A stretch of DNA of 64,000 nucleotides from Antilocapra americana (Eukaryota; Chordata; Mammalia; Artiodactyla; Antilocapridae): positions 2,654,058-2,718,057 of the forward strand of contig ML664662.1 in assembly GCA_007570785.1 (NCBI GenBank), written 5' to 3'. Within the stretch, counting starts at the first letter, position 1. Each line of letters starts with the position of its first letter. Shown piece after piece: positions 22,880 through 34,735 of the stretch. Under the pieces are notes generated by a model. It did no database searches. It had not been told where the DNA came from and worked only from the letters and a program-made list of their open reading frames with translations. Made by a program: the position numbers and the translations under genes.

Positions 22880-24955
22880 AGAATGTTCTACTTTCATGTT
22901 TTTTACATGTACCTGTCCAGCTTTCCCAGCACCATTTATTTAGGAGATTGTCTTTTCTCCATTGTATGTATAGTCTTGCCTCCTTTGTCATAGATTAATT
23001 GACCATATGTGTGTGGGTGTATTTCTGGGCTTTCTATCCTGTTCCATTGATCTATATTTCTGATTTTGTGCCAGTATCATATTGCTTTGATGACTGTAGC
23101 TTTGCAATATAGTCTGAAGCCAGGGAGCCTGATTCCCCCAGTTCCATTTTTCTTTCTCAAGATTGTTTGGACAATTCAGGTTCTTTTGTGTCTCCATAAA
23201 AAGTGTAAGATTTTTTTGTTCTAGTTCTGTGAAATGCCATGTGTAATTTGATACGGATTGCATTGACTCTATAGATTGCCTTGGGCAGTAGAGTCATTTT
23301 GACAATAGTGATACTTCCAGTCCAAAAACATACTATATCGTTCCATGTGTTTGTGTGATCTTCGATTTCTTTCATCACCATCTTAATAGTTTTCAGGTTA
23401 CAGACCTTTTGTCTCCTTAGGTAGTTTATTCCTAGGTGTTTTCTTCTGTTTGATGTAATGGTAAATGGGATTGTTTTCTTAATTTCTCTTTCTGGTCTTT
23501 CATTGTTAGTGTATAGAAATGCAACAGGTTTCTGTGTATTACTTTTGGATCCTTCAGCTTTACCAAATTTATTGATGAGCTCTTACAGTTTTCCGGTAGC
23601 ATCTTTAGGATCTTCTATGTATAGTATCATGTCATCAGCAAAGTGAGAGTTTTACTTCTTTTCCAATTTGAATTCCTTTTGTTTTTTATTCTCTGATTGC
23701 CATGGCTAGAACTTCCAAAACTATGTTTGATAAAATTGGCAAGAGTAGACATCCTTGTCCTGTTTCTCATCTTAGAGGAAAATCTTTCAGCTTTTCAGTG
23801 TTGAGTATATTAGCTGTGGGTCTGTCATATATGGCCTTTATTATATTGACATATGTTCCTTCTATGCTCACTTTCTGGAGAGGTATTTTTAATCATAAAT
23901 AGATGTTGAATTTTATCAAAAGCATTTTCTGCATCTATTGAGATGATATATGGTTTTAATTCTTCATTGTGTTAATGTGGTGTATCACACTGATTGATTC
24001 GTGAATACTGAAAAAATTCTTGCATCCCTGGGATGAATCCCACTTGATCACAGTGAATGATCCTTTTAATATATTATTGGATCCAGTTTACTAGTCTTTT
24101 GTTGAGAAATTTTGCATCTATGTTCATCAGTGAACATAAATAATAATTTTTTTTAATCTGTGGTATCTTTGTCTGGTTTTGGCATCAGGGTAATGGTGTC
24201 CTCATAAAGTGAGTTTGGGAGTGTCCCTTTCTCTGCAATATTTTGAAATAGTTTCAGGAAGATAGATGTTAACTGGTCTCTGAATGTTTGATAGAATTCA
24301 TATGGTTCTGGACTTTTGTTTGTTGGGGGTTTTTAAATCACAGTTTTAAATTTCAGTACTGGTAATTGGCCTATTCATATTTTCTATTGCTTCCTGGTTC
24401 AGTCTGGGAAATTGTACCTTTCTAAGGATTTGTGTATTTCTTCTACATTTTCATTTTATTGGTATATAGTTGTTAGTAGTAATCTAAGATCCTTTATTTG
24501 TGATGTCAGTTGTAACTTCTTTTTCCTTTCCAATTTTATTGATTTGGGCCTTTCCCCTTTTTTTCTTGATGTGTCTGGCAAAAGGTTTATCAATTCTATC
24601 CTTTCAAAGAACCATATTTTAGTTTCATTGATCTTTTCTATTTATTTAGTCTATTGCATTTATTTCTACTCTGATCTTTATGAGTTATTTCCTACTAACT
24701 CTGGAATATGATTTTCTCTAGTTGCTTTAGGCATAAGGTTGGATTGTTTTTCTTATTTGCTGAGGTAAGATTGCATCACTATAAACTTCCCTCTTAACAC
24801 AGCCTTTGCTGTGTCCCATAGGTTTTGGATACTTGTGCTCTCATTTTCATTTGTCTCTAGGTATTTTTTGATCTACAGTTTGATTCCTTCAGTGATCCAT
24901 TAGTTGTTTAGTAGCAATTAACAATACATCAGTGGATTAATTCATCAACTAGTGC
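22880..24955 (-). mobile_element. L1 element (part 2, ORF2 toward endonuclease side)
   Basis: Resumes the L1 cut at 22096 (AGCTTTCCCAGCACCATTTA) and runs through reverse ORF2: SITIVKMTLLPKAIYRVNAI in minus frame 23381-23157, the region corresponding to the FADD box near 23640, and the ENYRPIS-equivalent region near 24150. It ends near 24955. Stops and shifts are frequent, so it is clearly older than the 1.9-6.4 kb L1. Confidence 0.9.
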
Positions 24956-24999
24956 ACTTCAAGCCTATACAATATTATATCAAATACATCTCAGTAGTG

Positions 25000-25190
25000 T
25001 ATGCATGCTCAGTCATGTCTGACTATTTATAGCCTGCCAGGCTCCTCTGTCCATGGGACTTCCCAGGCAAGAATACTGGAGGGGTTGCATTTCCTCCTTC
25101 AGGGCATCTTTCCAACCCAGGAATTAAACCCATGTCTCCTGCACTGCAGGAAGATTCTTTACCACTTGAGCCATTGGGAAGCCCATAAAT
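25000..25190 (-). mobile_element. Bov-tA SINE
   Basis: Plus strand starts GCTCAGTCATGTCTGACTAT and ends GAGCCATTGGGAAGCCC: reverse-oriented Bov-tA, with CAAGAATACTGGAGGGGTTG in the middle. Confidence 0.9.
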
Positions 25191-25194
25191 CTGG

Positions 25195-25715
25195 AAAAAA
25201 CTAATTGACTATGTGTGACCATAGGTTGAGAGAAAATATTTGCAATAAGTATTGACACATCCAAGTAAGGATTTGCATCCAGAATACATAAAGAATTCCT
25301 ACAAATCAGTTAAGATAACTGAGTTTTTAAAAAAATGCACAAGATTTGAATACCTCATAAAAGAAGATTTTATAAGGAGAATTCCCAGGCAGTCCAGTGG
25401 TTAAGACTCCATGCTTCCACTGCAGGGGGCACAGATTTGATCCCTGGCCAGGGAACTAGGATTCCACATGCCACACAGCATGGCCAAAAAATAAATAAAG
25501 ATATCAAAGTAGTCAATGACAAAGTGAATGTTCAGGATTACCAATTATAATGTGAAGTCAAACTGAGATACCACCACACATTCAGAATGGCAGAAAAACT
25601 AAGTCTGAGAACAACAAGTGTTGATGAGGATTTTAACAAACTGGAACTTTCCTACTCTGTGGTGGGAGTATGAATTAGTATAATGACTTTGCAATAATGT
25701 TAGGAAATACCTTTT
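25195..25715 (+). mobile_element. Old L1M ORF2 fragment hosting a CHR SINE
   Basis: Forward old L1: AGAATACATAAAGAATTCCT before the SINE, and after it ACTGAGATACCACCACACAT, GAATGGCAGAAAAACTAAG and ACTGGAACTTTCC. Its right part meets the young L1 at about 25720. Confidence 0.8.
25381..25497 (+). mobile_element. CHR-type SINE
   Basis: TTCCCAGGCAGTCCAGTGGT, TTGATCCCTGGCCAGGGAAC and ACATGCCACACAGCATGGCC with an A-rich tail: a forward CHR SINE. Confidence 0.92.
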
Positions 25716-25719
25716 AAAG

Positions 25720-26660
25720 CTAAATACAACCCAATCAAAAAGTGGGCCAAAGAACTTAACAGACATTTCTCCAAAGAAGACATAAAAATGGCTAACAAAC
25801 ACACGAAAAGATGTTCAACATCACTCATTATCAGAGAAATGCAAATCAAAACCACAATGAGGTATCACTTTACACCAGTCAGAATGGCTGTAATCCAAAA
25901 GTCTACAAGCAATAAATGCTGGAGAGGATGTGGAGAAAAGGGAACCCTCTTACACTGTTGGTGGGAATGCAAACTAGTACAGCCACTATGGAAAACAGTG
26001 TGGAGGTTCCTTAAAAAGCTGCAAATAGACCTGCCATATGACCCAGCAATCCCACTGCTGGGCATATACACCGAGGAAACCAGAATTGAAAGAGCCACGT
26101 GTACCCCAATGTTCATCGCTGCTTTATTTACAATAGCCAGGACATGGAAGCAACCTAGATGCCCATCAAGTGACGAATGGGTAAGAAAGCTGTGGTACAT
26201 ATACACAATGGAATATTACTCAGCATTAAAAAAAATTCATTTGAAGCAATTCTACTCAGATGGACGAAACTGGAGCCCATTATCCAGTGAAGTAAGCCAG
26301 AAGCAAAAACAACAATACAGTATATTAACACATATATATGGAATTTAGAAAGATGGTAACGAGAACCCAACATACGAGACAGCAAAAGGAACACAGATGT
26401 ATAGAATAGACTCGTGGACTCTGTGGATGAGGGTAAGGGTGGGATGATATGGGAGAAGGGCATTGAAACAAGTTAATTATCATATGTGTAATCAATCGCC
26501 AGCCCAGGATTGATGCTCGGGGCTGGTGCAGAGAGATTTCCTGGGGGGGAGGGAGGAGGGAGGGGGGTTCTGGAGGGGGAGCATATGTAAACCCATGGTG
26601 ATATCATGACATTGTATGGCAAAAACAATAAAAAAATTTAAAAAAATAATAAAAAAGGGT
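25720..26660 (+). mobile_element. Young L1, heavily 5'-truncated
   Basis: Forward L1 with an uninterrupted ORF2 C-terminus, 25788-26348, starting [20 protein letters not shown] and ending THIYGI, nearly identical to the C-terminus of the 1943-6397 copy. The 3' UTR has a G-rich tract at 26541-26580, then ACATTGTATGGCAAAAACAA and an A-rich tail. It sits inside an older L1. Confidence 0.95.
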
Positions 26661-26664
26661 TAAA

Positions 26665-27215
26665 AAAGTAAATAAATATATAAATATACCTTATTTCTGA
26701 GCAAGGTTGAAACATCAAGACTTTATAGCTTTAAAGTCAAATAAATCTTAGTTACATGTTTCACACTGAAATTATATAATGGTGAGATCCAAATTCAATT
26801 TAGAAAGTGTATGGATTTCTTGTTTACCAAAGTATAACAGTATTAGTATATTAGTGAATACATAATTTGCAAAAAGGCGAACCATGGATGGGGTTCTATT
26901 TAGAATTTTACAGAAAAGCCTCATTTTATTATATAACAAAAGAGAAATGTAAATGAAACTTTGAAAAGTTTTGAGCTATAGAGAAGAGATCACTAATTCT
27001 CTAAAAATGCTTTTGAAGAGGTAATATCTGATGGTGTGGGTCAGATATTGTAAGCCTTTTAGGGTTTACTTCCTGTAGAGTTCAGGCTAATATGTGGATA
27101 TAGTTAGAATACCATCTCCATCCTAATTACAAAGAAGATAGAGCTTTTAGATCCACTTATTTGGGAAAAGATCAATAAATGCTTCTACTAGTTTTTAAGG
27201 ATGGGCCATTAAGGA
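26665..27215. other. Unassigned intergenic DNA
   Basis: A/T-rich, no element recognised. Confidence 0.4.
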
Positions 27216-27217
27216 AT

Positions 27218-27345
27218 GGAGAAGGGAATGGCAATGCACTCCAGCATTCTTGCCTGGAGAATTCCATGGACAGAGAAGCCTGTAGTCTATAGGGTCACAA
27301 AGAGTCAGACATGACCGAGTGACTAACACACATGCACACATATTA
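27218..27345 (+). mobile_element. BovA SINE, head-truncated
   Basis: GAAGGGAATGGCAATGCACT to CAGACATGACCGAGTGACTA: forward SINE body without the tRNA-like head. Confidence 0.88.
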
Positions 27346-27349
27346 AGAA

Positions 27350-27804
27350 GGAAAAAAAAATAGATTGCAGATAATATATACTGTACCTGTTGCTAAAATG
27401 CCCTTTAAATCAAGTATAAGATTTCATACTTTAGTATTAATACAAGCCATAGCATTGGGACAACTGAATGGTATGATGTTATCTCTTCTCTAGACTGAGT
27501 TTATTCAATCCAGAGAAGAATTAAGGAAGAATATATGATCATTAGGAACAACAAAGGGGAAAGTAGATGTTCATTTCCCTTTTTAAAGTGACATCCAGTC
27601 TTAAAAACTCTGAAATCTTTCTACCTCTAGCCTGAAATATGACGATTCTATTTTTGCAGCCAACAATACATCCTGTTTATGATAAATGATTCAAGTTCCT
27701 GGAATGTCCATTAACAAAATCTATCCCTTCAATTTTTATACTATTTAGTGGAGTTGGAGCTTGTAAGGGTGGATATCAGCGTGTAAGATGGTCCACCTCC
27801 AATC
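27350..27804. other. Unassigned intergenic DNA
   Basis: No element recognised. Confidence 0.4.
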
Positions 27805-27812
27805 CCCTATGG

Positions 27813-28012
27813 TAGTGGTCCCCAAACATTTTGGCACCAGGGACCGATTTCATGGAAGACAGTTTTTCCACAGACTGGGGAGGAAGGAGGCGGGGTGGTT
27901 TGGGGATGATTCAAATGCATTACACATTTATTGTAAACTTTATTTCTATTATCATTACATCAGCTCCACCTCAGATCATCAGGCATTAGATCCCAAGGGT
28001 TGGGGACCCCTG
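27813..28012 (-). mobile_element. hAT (MER30-like) DNA transposon, copy 2
   Basis: Reverse relative to copies 1 and 3: starts TAGTGGTCCCCAAACATTTT and ends GTTGGGGACCCCTG. Flanked by 8-mers CCCTATGG (27805-27812) and TCCTATGG (28013-28020), 7 of 8 identical, as expected for hAT 8-bp duplications. Lies 65 bases past the TSPAN7 poly(A) site. Confidence 0.88.
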
Positions 28013-28077
28013 TCCTATGGAACAAAATGGAATAGGAATGTGTTTAAAAACTTTAAGAACAAGACCAGAACACAGTA

Positions 28078-29273
28078 ATTTGTAGTGACTATTTATTAAT
28101 ACATGTATCACAAATGTTCACAATATCAATGCATTCTTGTTGGCATGCGAGACAGAGGCATTTTTAAGATCTTTTAAAAATATCTTGACTTTTGCTCCCC
28201 CTTCACACTCATTTTTAAATTGATTTTGATGAGGTCCTCGATGTCTGTAATGTCAATGCAAAGAAAAAATATAAAAAGAAGTAAAATAACACAATAGCAA
28301 TTAATTGGGGGGAAACAGAAGTAATTATTTCCTTCACAGGAAGCAACAATACAGCTTTGTAACAGGGTTATACAGGCACACTAAACCCTCTATATGTTCC
28401 CAGGCATGTAACAGCAAGGAGCAAGGAGGCCACTCAAAGCTCGACAATCTCCTTGGAGCATGACACATGCCCTTTTCTCCTCAAGGACAATTACAAAGTA
28501 TTCCATGCCCGAGGCAGCCTGAAGAAGGCAGGAAAGAGCCTTAGTAAAAGGGAAAACCCAACCAAAGGAGAGTAAGCCAAAAGAACAGATAGCTTTCTGC
28601 TTATCTATATCTAGGGGGTGTGCAGCGTTTATCAATCATGATCAAGGCCTAACAGGAGCCTCCCACACTACATGCAGGGCCCAGCAGGGCCAGTGATGGT
28701 GTGGAGAACCAGTCACCTACAATGAGCTGCAGTTGGACCAAGCACAGATGGAGGAGTTGGCACACACAGGGCCTTGGGTGGGGTCCCCTAGGACTAGATG
28801 CAGGGAACCTGGCTACATTCTGGCACAACAGGGCTTCACAAAATGGAATGCTATGCATGATGCAGGCTGAAAGGTGGAGCAGAGGCTGTGTGGGAGTGTC
28901 AGTTGCACGAGGGGTGGGCTGGGGGTGTATTATGTACTGTGCTCTAACATTCTTTGGAAGTCTTTCAAAGATTGCTGCAGTTCCTTTTGCAATCAGGTCT
29001 CTTATTCCGTCATTCTTGAAAGACTAAGAGAGAAATTAAAACACGTAAATGACTCACCATTAATAAGGACGTAAGGTAACAAGCTGAAGAGAGCATTTTG
29101 ATATTTTCCACAATAGCAGTAATCACATCTCTTGCCCAGCACCAGAGAAATGAGGCTTTATGGCCAAGTGCCACCAAGAACAAGGAGTGAAGTGACCAAG
29201 CAGTACCCTCATCCCTTTGAAGGGGGGAGTCCAGGCCCCAAAGGGAGAGCCCTCCCCACCGCCACTCACCTCC
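28078..29273 (-). other. TSPAN7: TSPAN7 3' UTR with poly(A) signal at 28097-28092
   Basis: About 1.2 kb follow the stop codon without an interspersed repeat that I recognise, in contrast to the flanks. On the minus strand an AATAAA sits at 28097-28092. A TGTA lies just upstream of it, and a GT-rich stretch (CTGTGTTCTGGTCTTGTTC) begins about 20 bases downstream: the usual upstream, hexamer and downstream arrangement of a cleavage site. I see no other AATAAA on this strand between 29273 and 28098. The exact end is estimated to within about 20 bases. An hAT fossil with further A/T-rich hexamers begins 65 bases downstream and could offer alternative ends. Confidence 0.8.
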
Positions 29274-29342
29274 TTACACCATCTCATACTGGTTGGCCGT
29301 GATGAACCGGGACAGACAGCACGCCAGCAGCATGCCAATCAG
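29274..29342 (-). CDS. TSPAN7: TSPAN7 coding exon 7 (end of TM4, C-terminal tail, stop)
   Basis: This terminal coding part is 69 bp: 22 codons plus TAA at 29276-29274. It reads LIGMLLACCLSRFITANQ followed by YEMV. LIGMLLACCLSRF completes TM4, with a membrane-proximal Cys pair likely to be palmitoylated. The last residues YEMV match a C-terminal PDZ-binding type ending; this tail is the known contact for the PDZ domain of PICK1. The acceptor reads CCAATAG before CTG, with a short pyrimidine tract (CTTTTTCTTTCTGCC) upstream. The 3' UTR follows directly. Confidence 0.97.
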   Translation of the reverse strand: MIGMLLACCLSRFITANQYEMV

Positions 29343-29344
29343 CT

Positions 29345-29644
29345 ATTGGCAGAAAGAAAAAGACAACAGGCTCTCAAGTCACTGAGGTAACACATTTCTT
29401 TGACCTGCCCCCCTCCACTCAGATAAAATTTTTAATGACTGAGGGCTTTTGTACATGAGTGGAGAAAGGGCACTAGGGAAAATAGTCAAGCCTGATTTCA
29501 GTAGTGGGAGCAAAGACTTAGGAAGTCTAAGCGCTGGTGGAGGACAGCTAGAAAGTCTCGAACTGACCATAAGGTTACAGTTTTAGCTCACTCTGGCCAT
29601 TGAAAAATGACTTTTGATGTAAGTAATATTAAAATGTGTTCCTG
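29345..29644. other. TSPAN7 intron 6, proximal part without recognised repeat
   Basis: Contains the branch-point region and pyrimidine tract of exon 7 on the minus strand; otherwise nothing noted. Confidence 0.5.
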
Positions 29645-29652
29645 TGTTCTGA

Positions 29653-29880
29653 TGCGAAGAGCTGACTCATTGGAAAAGACCCTGATGCTGCGAAAGATTG
29701 AGGGCAGGAGGAGAAGGGGATGACAGAGGATGAGATGGTTGGATGGTATCACTGACTCAATGGACATGGGTTTGGGTGGACTCCGGGAGTTGGTGATGGA
29801 CAGGGAGGCCTGGCGTGCTGCGGTTCATGGGGTCGCAAAGAGTCGGACACGACTGAGCGACTGAACTGAACTGAACTGAA
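29653..29880 (+). mobile_element. BovB 3'-end insertion (ART2A type)
   Basis: AAGAGCTGACTCATTGGAAA through GGATGAGATGGTTGGATGGT to ACTGAACTGAACTGAACTGA: the last roughly 230 bases of BovB. Duplication TGTTCTGA at 29645-29652 and 29881-29888. Confidence 0.93.
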
Positions 29881-29888
29881 TGTTCTGA

Positions 29889-30550
29889 GAGTAATCAAAA
29901 AATTAAGTTACTACAGCAAGGGGGTTGTAACAACCTGGCATTAGTATGGTAGAACTGAATGCCAGAATTGAATTTAGAACCATAACCACATGCATTGGGA
30001 AACTATCTCAGCATAGGCTGATACCCCAGCCATACCTGGCTGACAAGGTAATAGTTCCTTCCCTGAGACAATGGGATGCTATTCGTGACTTGGAGCATTT
30101 GCCAAGTCAGTCAGTAATGAAGTAAGTCATGGTTTGTGACAGAGGAGCGGGTTTGAACTTCTCTTTATCTCTTAACCATGTAGATATTTTAGGACTAAAT
30201 GGGCCCATCTATACCCAATGTCTACCTCCTGGTTTTTCAGCACAACCAATATCAGAGTTCTTCCACCTTCCCAATCTTCTACCTCCTTTGTGCTTTGACT
30301 TAACTTCTAACACAAGTGAATCTGATAAAAAGCTGTAACTTCACTGTATCTGTTCTGCTCACTGGAGACGACAGTTCTCATTCCTGACTCAGGAAGATCA
30401 GCACTTTTTGGACAGGACCCTGACTGTGTACTTGAGTCTAATGTCTGCAGCTTCTCTTGGCCAGGTGAGGGTCGCTTCTTCTTAAGCAATTGGCCATGTG
30501 TTATTGGTTCAGAGGTGGCAATGAACTTGAGAGACAGTCTAGTATAATGT
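29889..30550. other. Intron 6, unassigned
   Basis: No repeat or exon-like signal recognised. Confidence 0.4.
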
Positions 30551-30740
30551 CAGCTTCCCTGGTGGCTCAGCTAGTAAACAATCCTCTTGCAATTCAGAAG
30601 ACCTGGTTTCAACCCCTGGTTTGGGAAGATCCCCTTGAGAAGGGAAAGGCTACCCACTCCAGTATTCTGGCCTGGAGAATTCCACGGACTATATAGTCCA
30701 TGGGGTCTCAAAGAATTGGACACAACTTAGTGACTTTCAT
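30551..30740 (+). mobile_element. Bov-tA SINE
   Basis: GCTTCCCTGGTGGCTCAGCT to AAAGAATTGGACACAACTTA in forward orientation. Confidence 0.93.
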
Positions 30741-30744
30741 ACAC

Positions 30745-30835
30745 TTGGGTCCTGGTGGCCCCAGGACCCGCCAAATCAGCATCATCTAGGAGTGGGGCCC
30801 AGAAACTGTATGTTTTAACTAGCCGTCTAGGTGAC
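30745..30835 (+). mobile_element. MER5-like hAT fragment
   Basis: AAATCAGCATCATCTAGGAG then GGGGCCCAGAAACTGTAT resembles the interior of MER5A. Short and diverged. Confidence 0.45.
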
Positions 30836-31174
30836 AGAACCATTCACCCTGTCTATCTGGTCACCCTTATCTTACAGATTACACATTGGGTCCTACTGTT
30901 GATCAACTCTGTTCTCCTTCCTGTCTGGTTAACCCTGAAGGCTGCAGCCCACCTGATTCCCTCTCTTGGTCAAATCCCAAATTCTTCTCTTCCTTTATCA
31001 AATGGAAATAGTGCTATGAAACATGTAGATTATAACCTCTGTCTGGTAAGGAAAAGTCACCACCTTATTGGACTCATTTCCTACCAAGGCTTTGGCCATC
31101 ATTTTGTGCCACAAAATACACAGTATTGTGCCTATACCAAGTGGCCAAAGTAACCATGGCTGTAACCTCCAGAA

Positions 31175-31380
31175 AAGTGTTAGTTGTCAGTCGTGTCTGA
31201 CTCTTTGCGACCACATGGACTGTAGCCAGCCAGGCTCCTCTGTCCATGGGGATTCTTCAGGCAAGAATACTGGAGTGAGTTGGTTGCTATTTCATTCTCC
31301 AGGGGATCTTCCCGACCCAGGGATCAAACCCAGGTCTCCTGCATTGCAGAAAGATTCCTTACCCTCTCAGCTACCAGCAT
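31175..31380 (-). mobile_element. Bov-tA SINE
   Basis: GTCAGTCGTGTCTGACTCTT to GATCAAACCCAGGTCTCCTG and a degraded head: reverse orientation. Confidence 0.92.
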
Positions 31381-32985
31381 ATTGTGCCAAATGAGAAAGT
31401 AAAATCCCCTCCATGAGTACAAGGATTTTGAACCCTATAGCTTGTCTCTTTTCATTACAACTACTATTTTTCAGGACTAACATACACCAGATCACACTTT
31501 GGATACTCTCAAAAATCAGATGCCAGACAAAAACCAGAGGCACACTGAACACTTGGGAATACAGAGTTATTTAATCCCTACTACACACCTGAGCAGTACT
31601 ACCATCCCAATTTTCCAGATAACTACATGGGTTCAGGAGAGCTTGAAAAACCCCCCTCAAACCATACAGGAAGCCCACACAGAGTTTATGGTTCCACCCT
31701 CTTCTTTTAACCAAGAAGAGTCCCCTTTCCAGCCTAGACCCTTCCCTCTCCAGAATAACTCCTCGGCCTCTGACCACCAGGGCTCCCTTCCTGGTTTACA
31801 TTGCAACCTTCGGGGAGAGGGCTTTCAGTGGACATCTCTTTATTTGATCTCAAGTTCCTAGACACTCTTTTCTTTGTAAAGCTTATCAGCGCTTCAGGCT
31901 TGTTGTCATCGGCCTCCTGTATGTTTGAGCACCATTTCACAGTTTGCAACGCTCCTGCATTCAGTGGTTTGCAGTGCTCTCGGCCCCCCTGGCAATCCAC
32001 AAGCCACACAGCCCAAACATTCTGAGTGTACATCAGTATTTCTTGTATCTAAAATGTCTGTTTTCAAAGGAATGTAGTGTGTCCCTCCATCTTTTTACCC
32101 CCAATCAGAAACAGCATCATTTTGAAAGCACTGGACTGACTTTCTCACAGAAATAATAACTTTAAAAATACAAGTAAAAATAAAAGCTATTTGCTTTCAA
32201 ACTGTATTTTGTATTTCTAGGGCAAGAACATACCTTCTTCTGTTTGTCCATTGGAGAAGACAGATTTCTAAAACTTATTTTTTAACATCTACTAAGAAAT
32301 TGTCCCTTAGCTGTCCTAAGCTGGGGTATATACAAGCTTTGTGAAAACAGGAGTTTACGTATATTGGTTTTTATTCTAGTTAATTCTGGTGCAAGAAAAA
32401 CTAGAATCTGGGATATGGTGGGTGTTCTGAATTATTTGCAGGGTTACTGATTTCACATTTGCTATAGTGTTTCATCATATTTGAGAGAGAACTTTGATCT
32501 CTCATTTCCCTTATCACCAAGTTAAAGAAAGTGGGGAGGTGGGAACATGCTATACCTAATATCATTTATTAACAGATTATTTGTGGGTATGTAACTGAAA
32601 GCCTATTAAAGGTAAAGACACAGGCTCTTCCTCAGTCTGAATCAGGACCAAAAGCTCACTTGCCACTAGACCCAATTATTCTGTAGATAAAAAAATCCAT
32701 TCTTATTTAGATGAAACCTTTCTTTAGGTTAAATATATGTAAATTCCTCAAGAACAGGGGTATGCTCTGAGGCTGATATGTTAAGGCTGGAGTATATGGG
32801 CACAGGGACAAACTTCTGCTTTAAACCCCAGAGAGAGACAAGAAAAAGAAAGCTTGCCTCTTATGCTAAAAAGCCCTCAGGACGGAGATCTCAGAGCCAC
32901 CTCTCCTTCTCCTTGTGGCCGGTGTAATGCCAAGTCCCATACAGCCTAGGGAGTTTGAGATCGGATTACTGGTATTTGGTCATCT
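31381..32985. other. Intron 6, unassigned 1.6 kb
   Basis: No confident repeat and no exon-like open frame with splice sites on either strand that I can support. Confidence 0.4.
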
Positions 32986-32992
32986 AAGACTT

Positions 32993-33179
32993 CCCTGGTG
33001 GCTCAGATGGTAAAGTGTCTGCCTACAATGCAGGAGACTTGGGTTCGATCCCTGGGTAGGGAAGATCCCCTGGAGAAGGAAATGGCAACCCACTCCAGCA
33101 TCCTTGCCTCAAAAATCCCGCGATCCACGGGGTTGCAAAGAGTTGGACATGACTGAGCGACTTCACTTCTCACTTCTTC
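32993..33179 (+). mobile_element. Bov-tA SINE
   Basis: Complete forward copy, CCCTGGTGGCTCAGATGGTA to GACATGACTGAGCGACTTC, with a 7-bp duplication AAGACTT (32986-32992, 33180-33186). Confidence 0.93.
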
Positions 33180-33673
33180 AAGACTTTGTAATTAGCCTTT
33201 GTCTAACTGTTGGAAGTAACATTTTATTTCTACCACTCAGCTTGTCTGTACTATATTCTGCTTTCTTTTGGGTCATGAAAGCCTCTGAGAGGACCTTCAC
33301 GAACTGAGAAGCCACAGAGGGAAGGAGAGAAAAAAATGTCCTCAACTTACACAAGGCCAACTCTAGCCTTCTCGAAGCTTCCCCACAAAGAGAGCTCCAG
33401 TAACAGGGATCGTATCAATGGGGCTCTGCAGATCCCCAAGAACAGGGTGGAGGCCAAGGGGTGGGGGAGGGAGGCTGAGAGAGGGTGGAGTCTAGCTCAA
33501 CCAAGACCAGAGCTGTTGGAGGCAATGGGGCAGGGGTATCTTCCCCTGCAATCACCATGGCCACCAAATGGGCCAGTCCCTGATCCCTGAGGGGCAAAGA
33601 GAGGCCAGGTAACAAAGCTATAAAAGACAACTTGCTTAACAATCGGTCTAAAATGTCAATCTTCTCAATGCCT

Positions 33674-33818
33674 CCCCTGGTGGCTCAAATAGTAAAGAAT
33701 CTGCCTGAAATGCAGGAGACCTGGAACATTCTATGGACAGAGGAGCCTGGTGGGCTATAGTCCATGGGGTCACAAAGAGTTGGACACAACTGAGCAGCTA
33801 ACACTTTTCACTTTTCAT
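33674..33818 (+). mobile_element. Bov-tA SINE with internal deletion
   Basis: CCCTGGTGGCTCAAATAGTA leads straight from the head (CAGGAGACCTGGAA) into CATTCTATGGACAGAGGAGC, so the middle is missing. Duplication AATGCCT at 33667-33673 and 33819-33825. Confidence 0.92.
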
Positions 33819-33825
33819 AATGCCT

Positions 33826-34605
33826 GTAGAGGTTTTATGTTGATGGCCTAACTGGAAAAGTAAATAAAACTTCCACATCTTTAGGAACATGCCAAGGAAT
33901 CCGATTTAAAACAAAGCCATATAAATACTTTTAGGGACTGTTTCAGAGCCTGAAAACAGTAGGGGAATAGGTAAAAATTCTGTTAGCCTTATGTGGCCAT
34001 GTCTCGAGGCTACTGACAGCTTTGTCTTGTCCTCGATACAGAAAAGATAAACAAGTCCTGGAAAAGAACCCTTGGTCCGTAACAAATCACAGCAGCAGCC
34101 TGTGGGCCCTGGAGGAGGCCCTGCAGAGAGGAGGGCTGGGCAGGACAGGGGATGGATGAGTAGGACAGGGAGATATTTTTTGATGAGTACCTTTCTCCTT
34201 GCAGTTTCACAGACTCAAACACTTTCATTATAAAGGCACAAACTGACTTCCGTTTAGGTGCTACATGAGTCAAGAACAAGAGTTATATTTGGCCTAAGTG
34301 TTGAATGCCGCAGACCAGATGAGATCATCAGCATTGCAGTGGATCTACACTAGTCACCCACCTCAAGCAAGCCACTCAACTCTACCTTCTGGAAAACAGC
34401 TCTCCCATCCTTAGTCAAGACTGTAACATTCTGTGCTTTGGGGGGATTAATTCAGCCTAACAGTTTCCAAGTCTAGTGAAGCTGATTACATCGGAGACAG
34501 AAGTGCTAAATACAGAGACCCCATAGCAATAGGCCAACCAAGTTCCAACACAGTATCACAAAGTAATATCAATGTCTGGACTTGGATGCTTGGCTTCCAG
34601 TTCAT
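33826..34605. other. Intron 6, unassigned
   Basis: No element recognised. Confidence 0.4.
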
Positions 34606-34627
34606 GTTAGGGGCGAGGGAGGCAATG

Positions 34628-34682
<55 letters not shown>

Positions 34683-34699
34683 GGGGCGAGGGAGGCAAT

Positions 34700-34735
<36 letters not shown>

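Noticed and set aside
1..28000. A second protein-coding gene in the intergenic part
   Set aside because: All long frames trace to L1 or BovB; no spliced gene structure could be supported.
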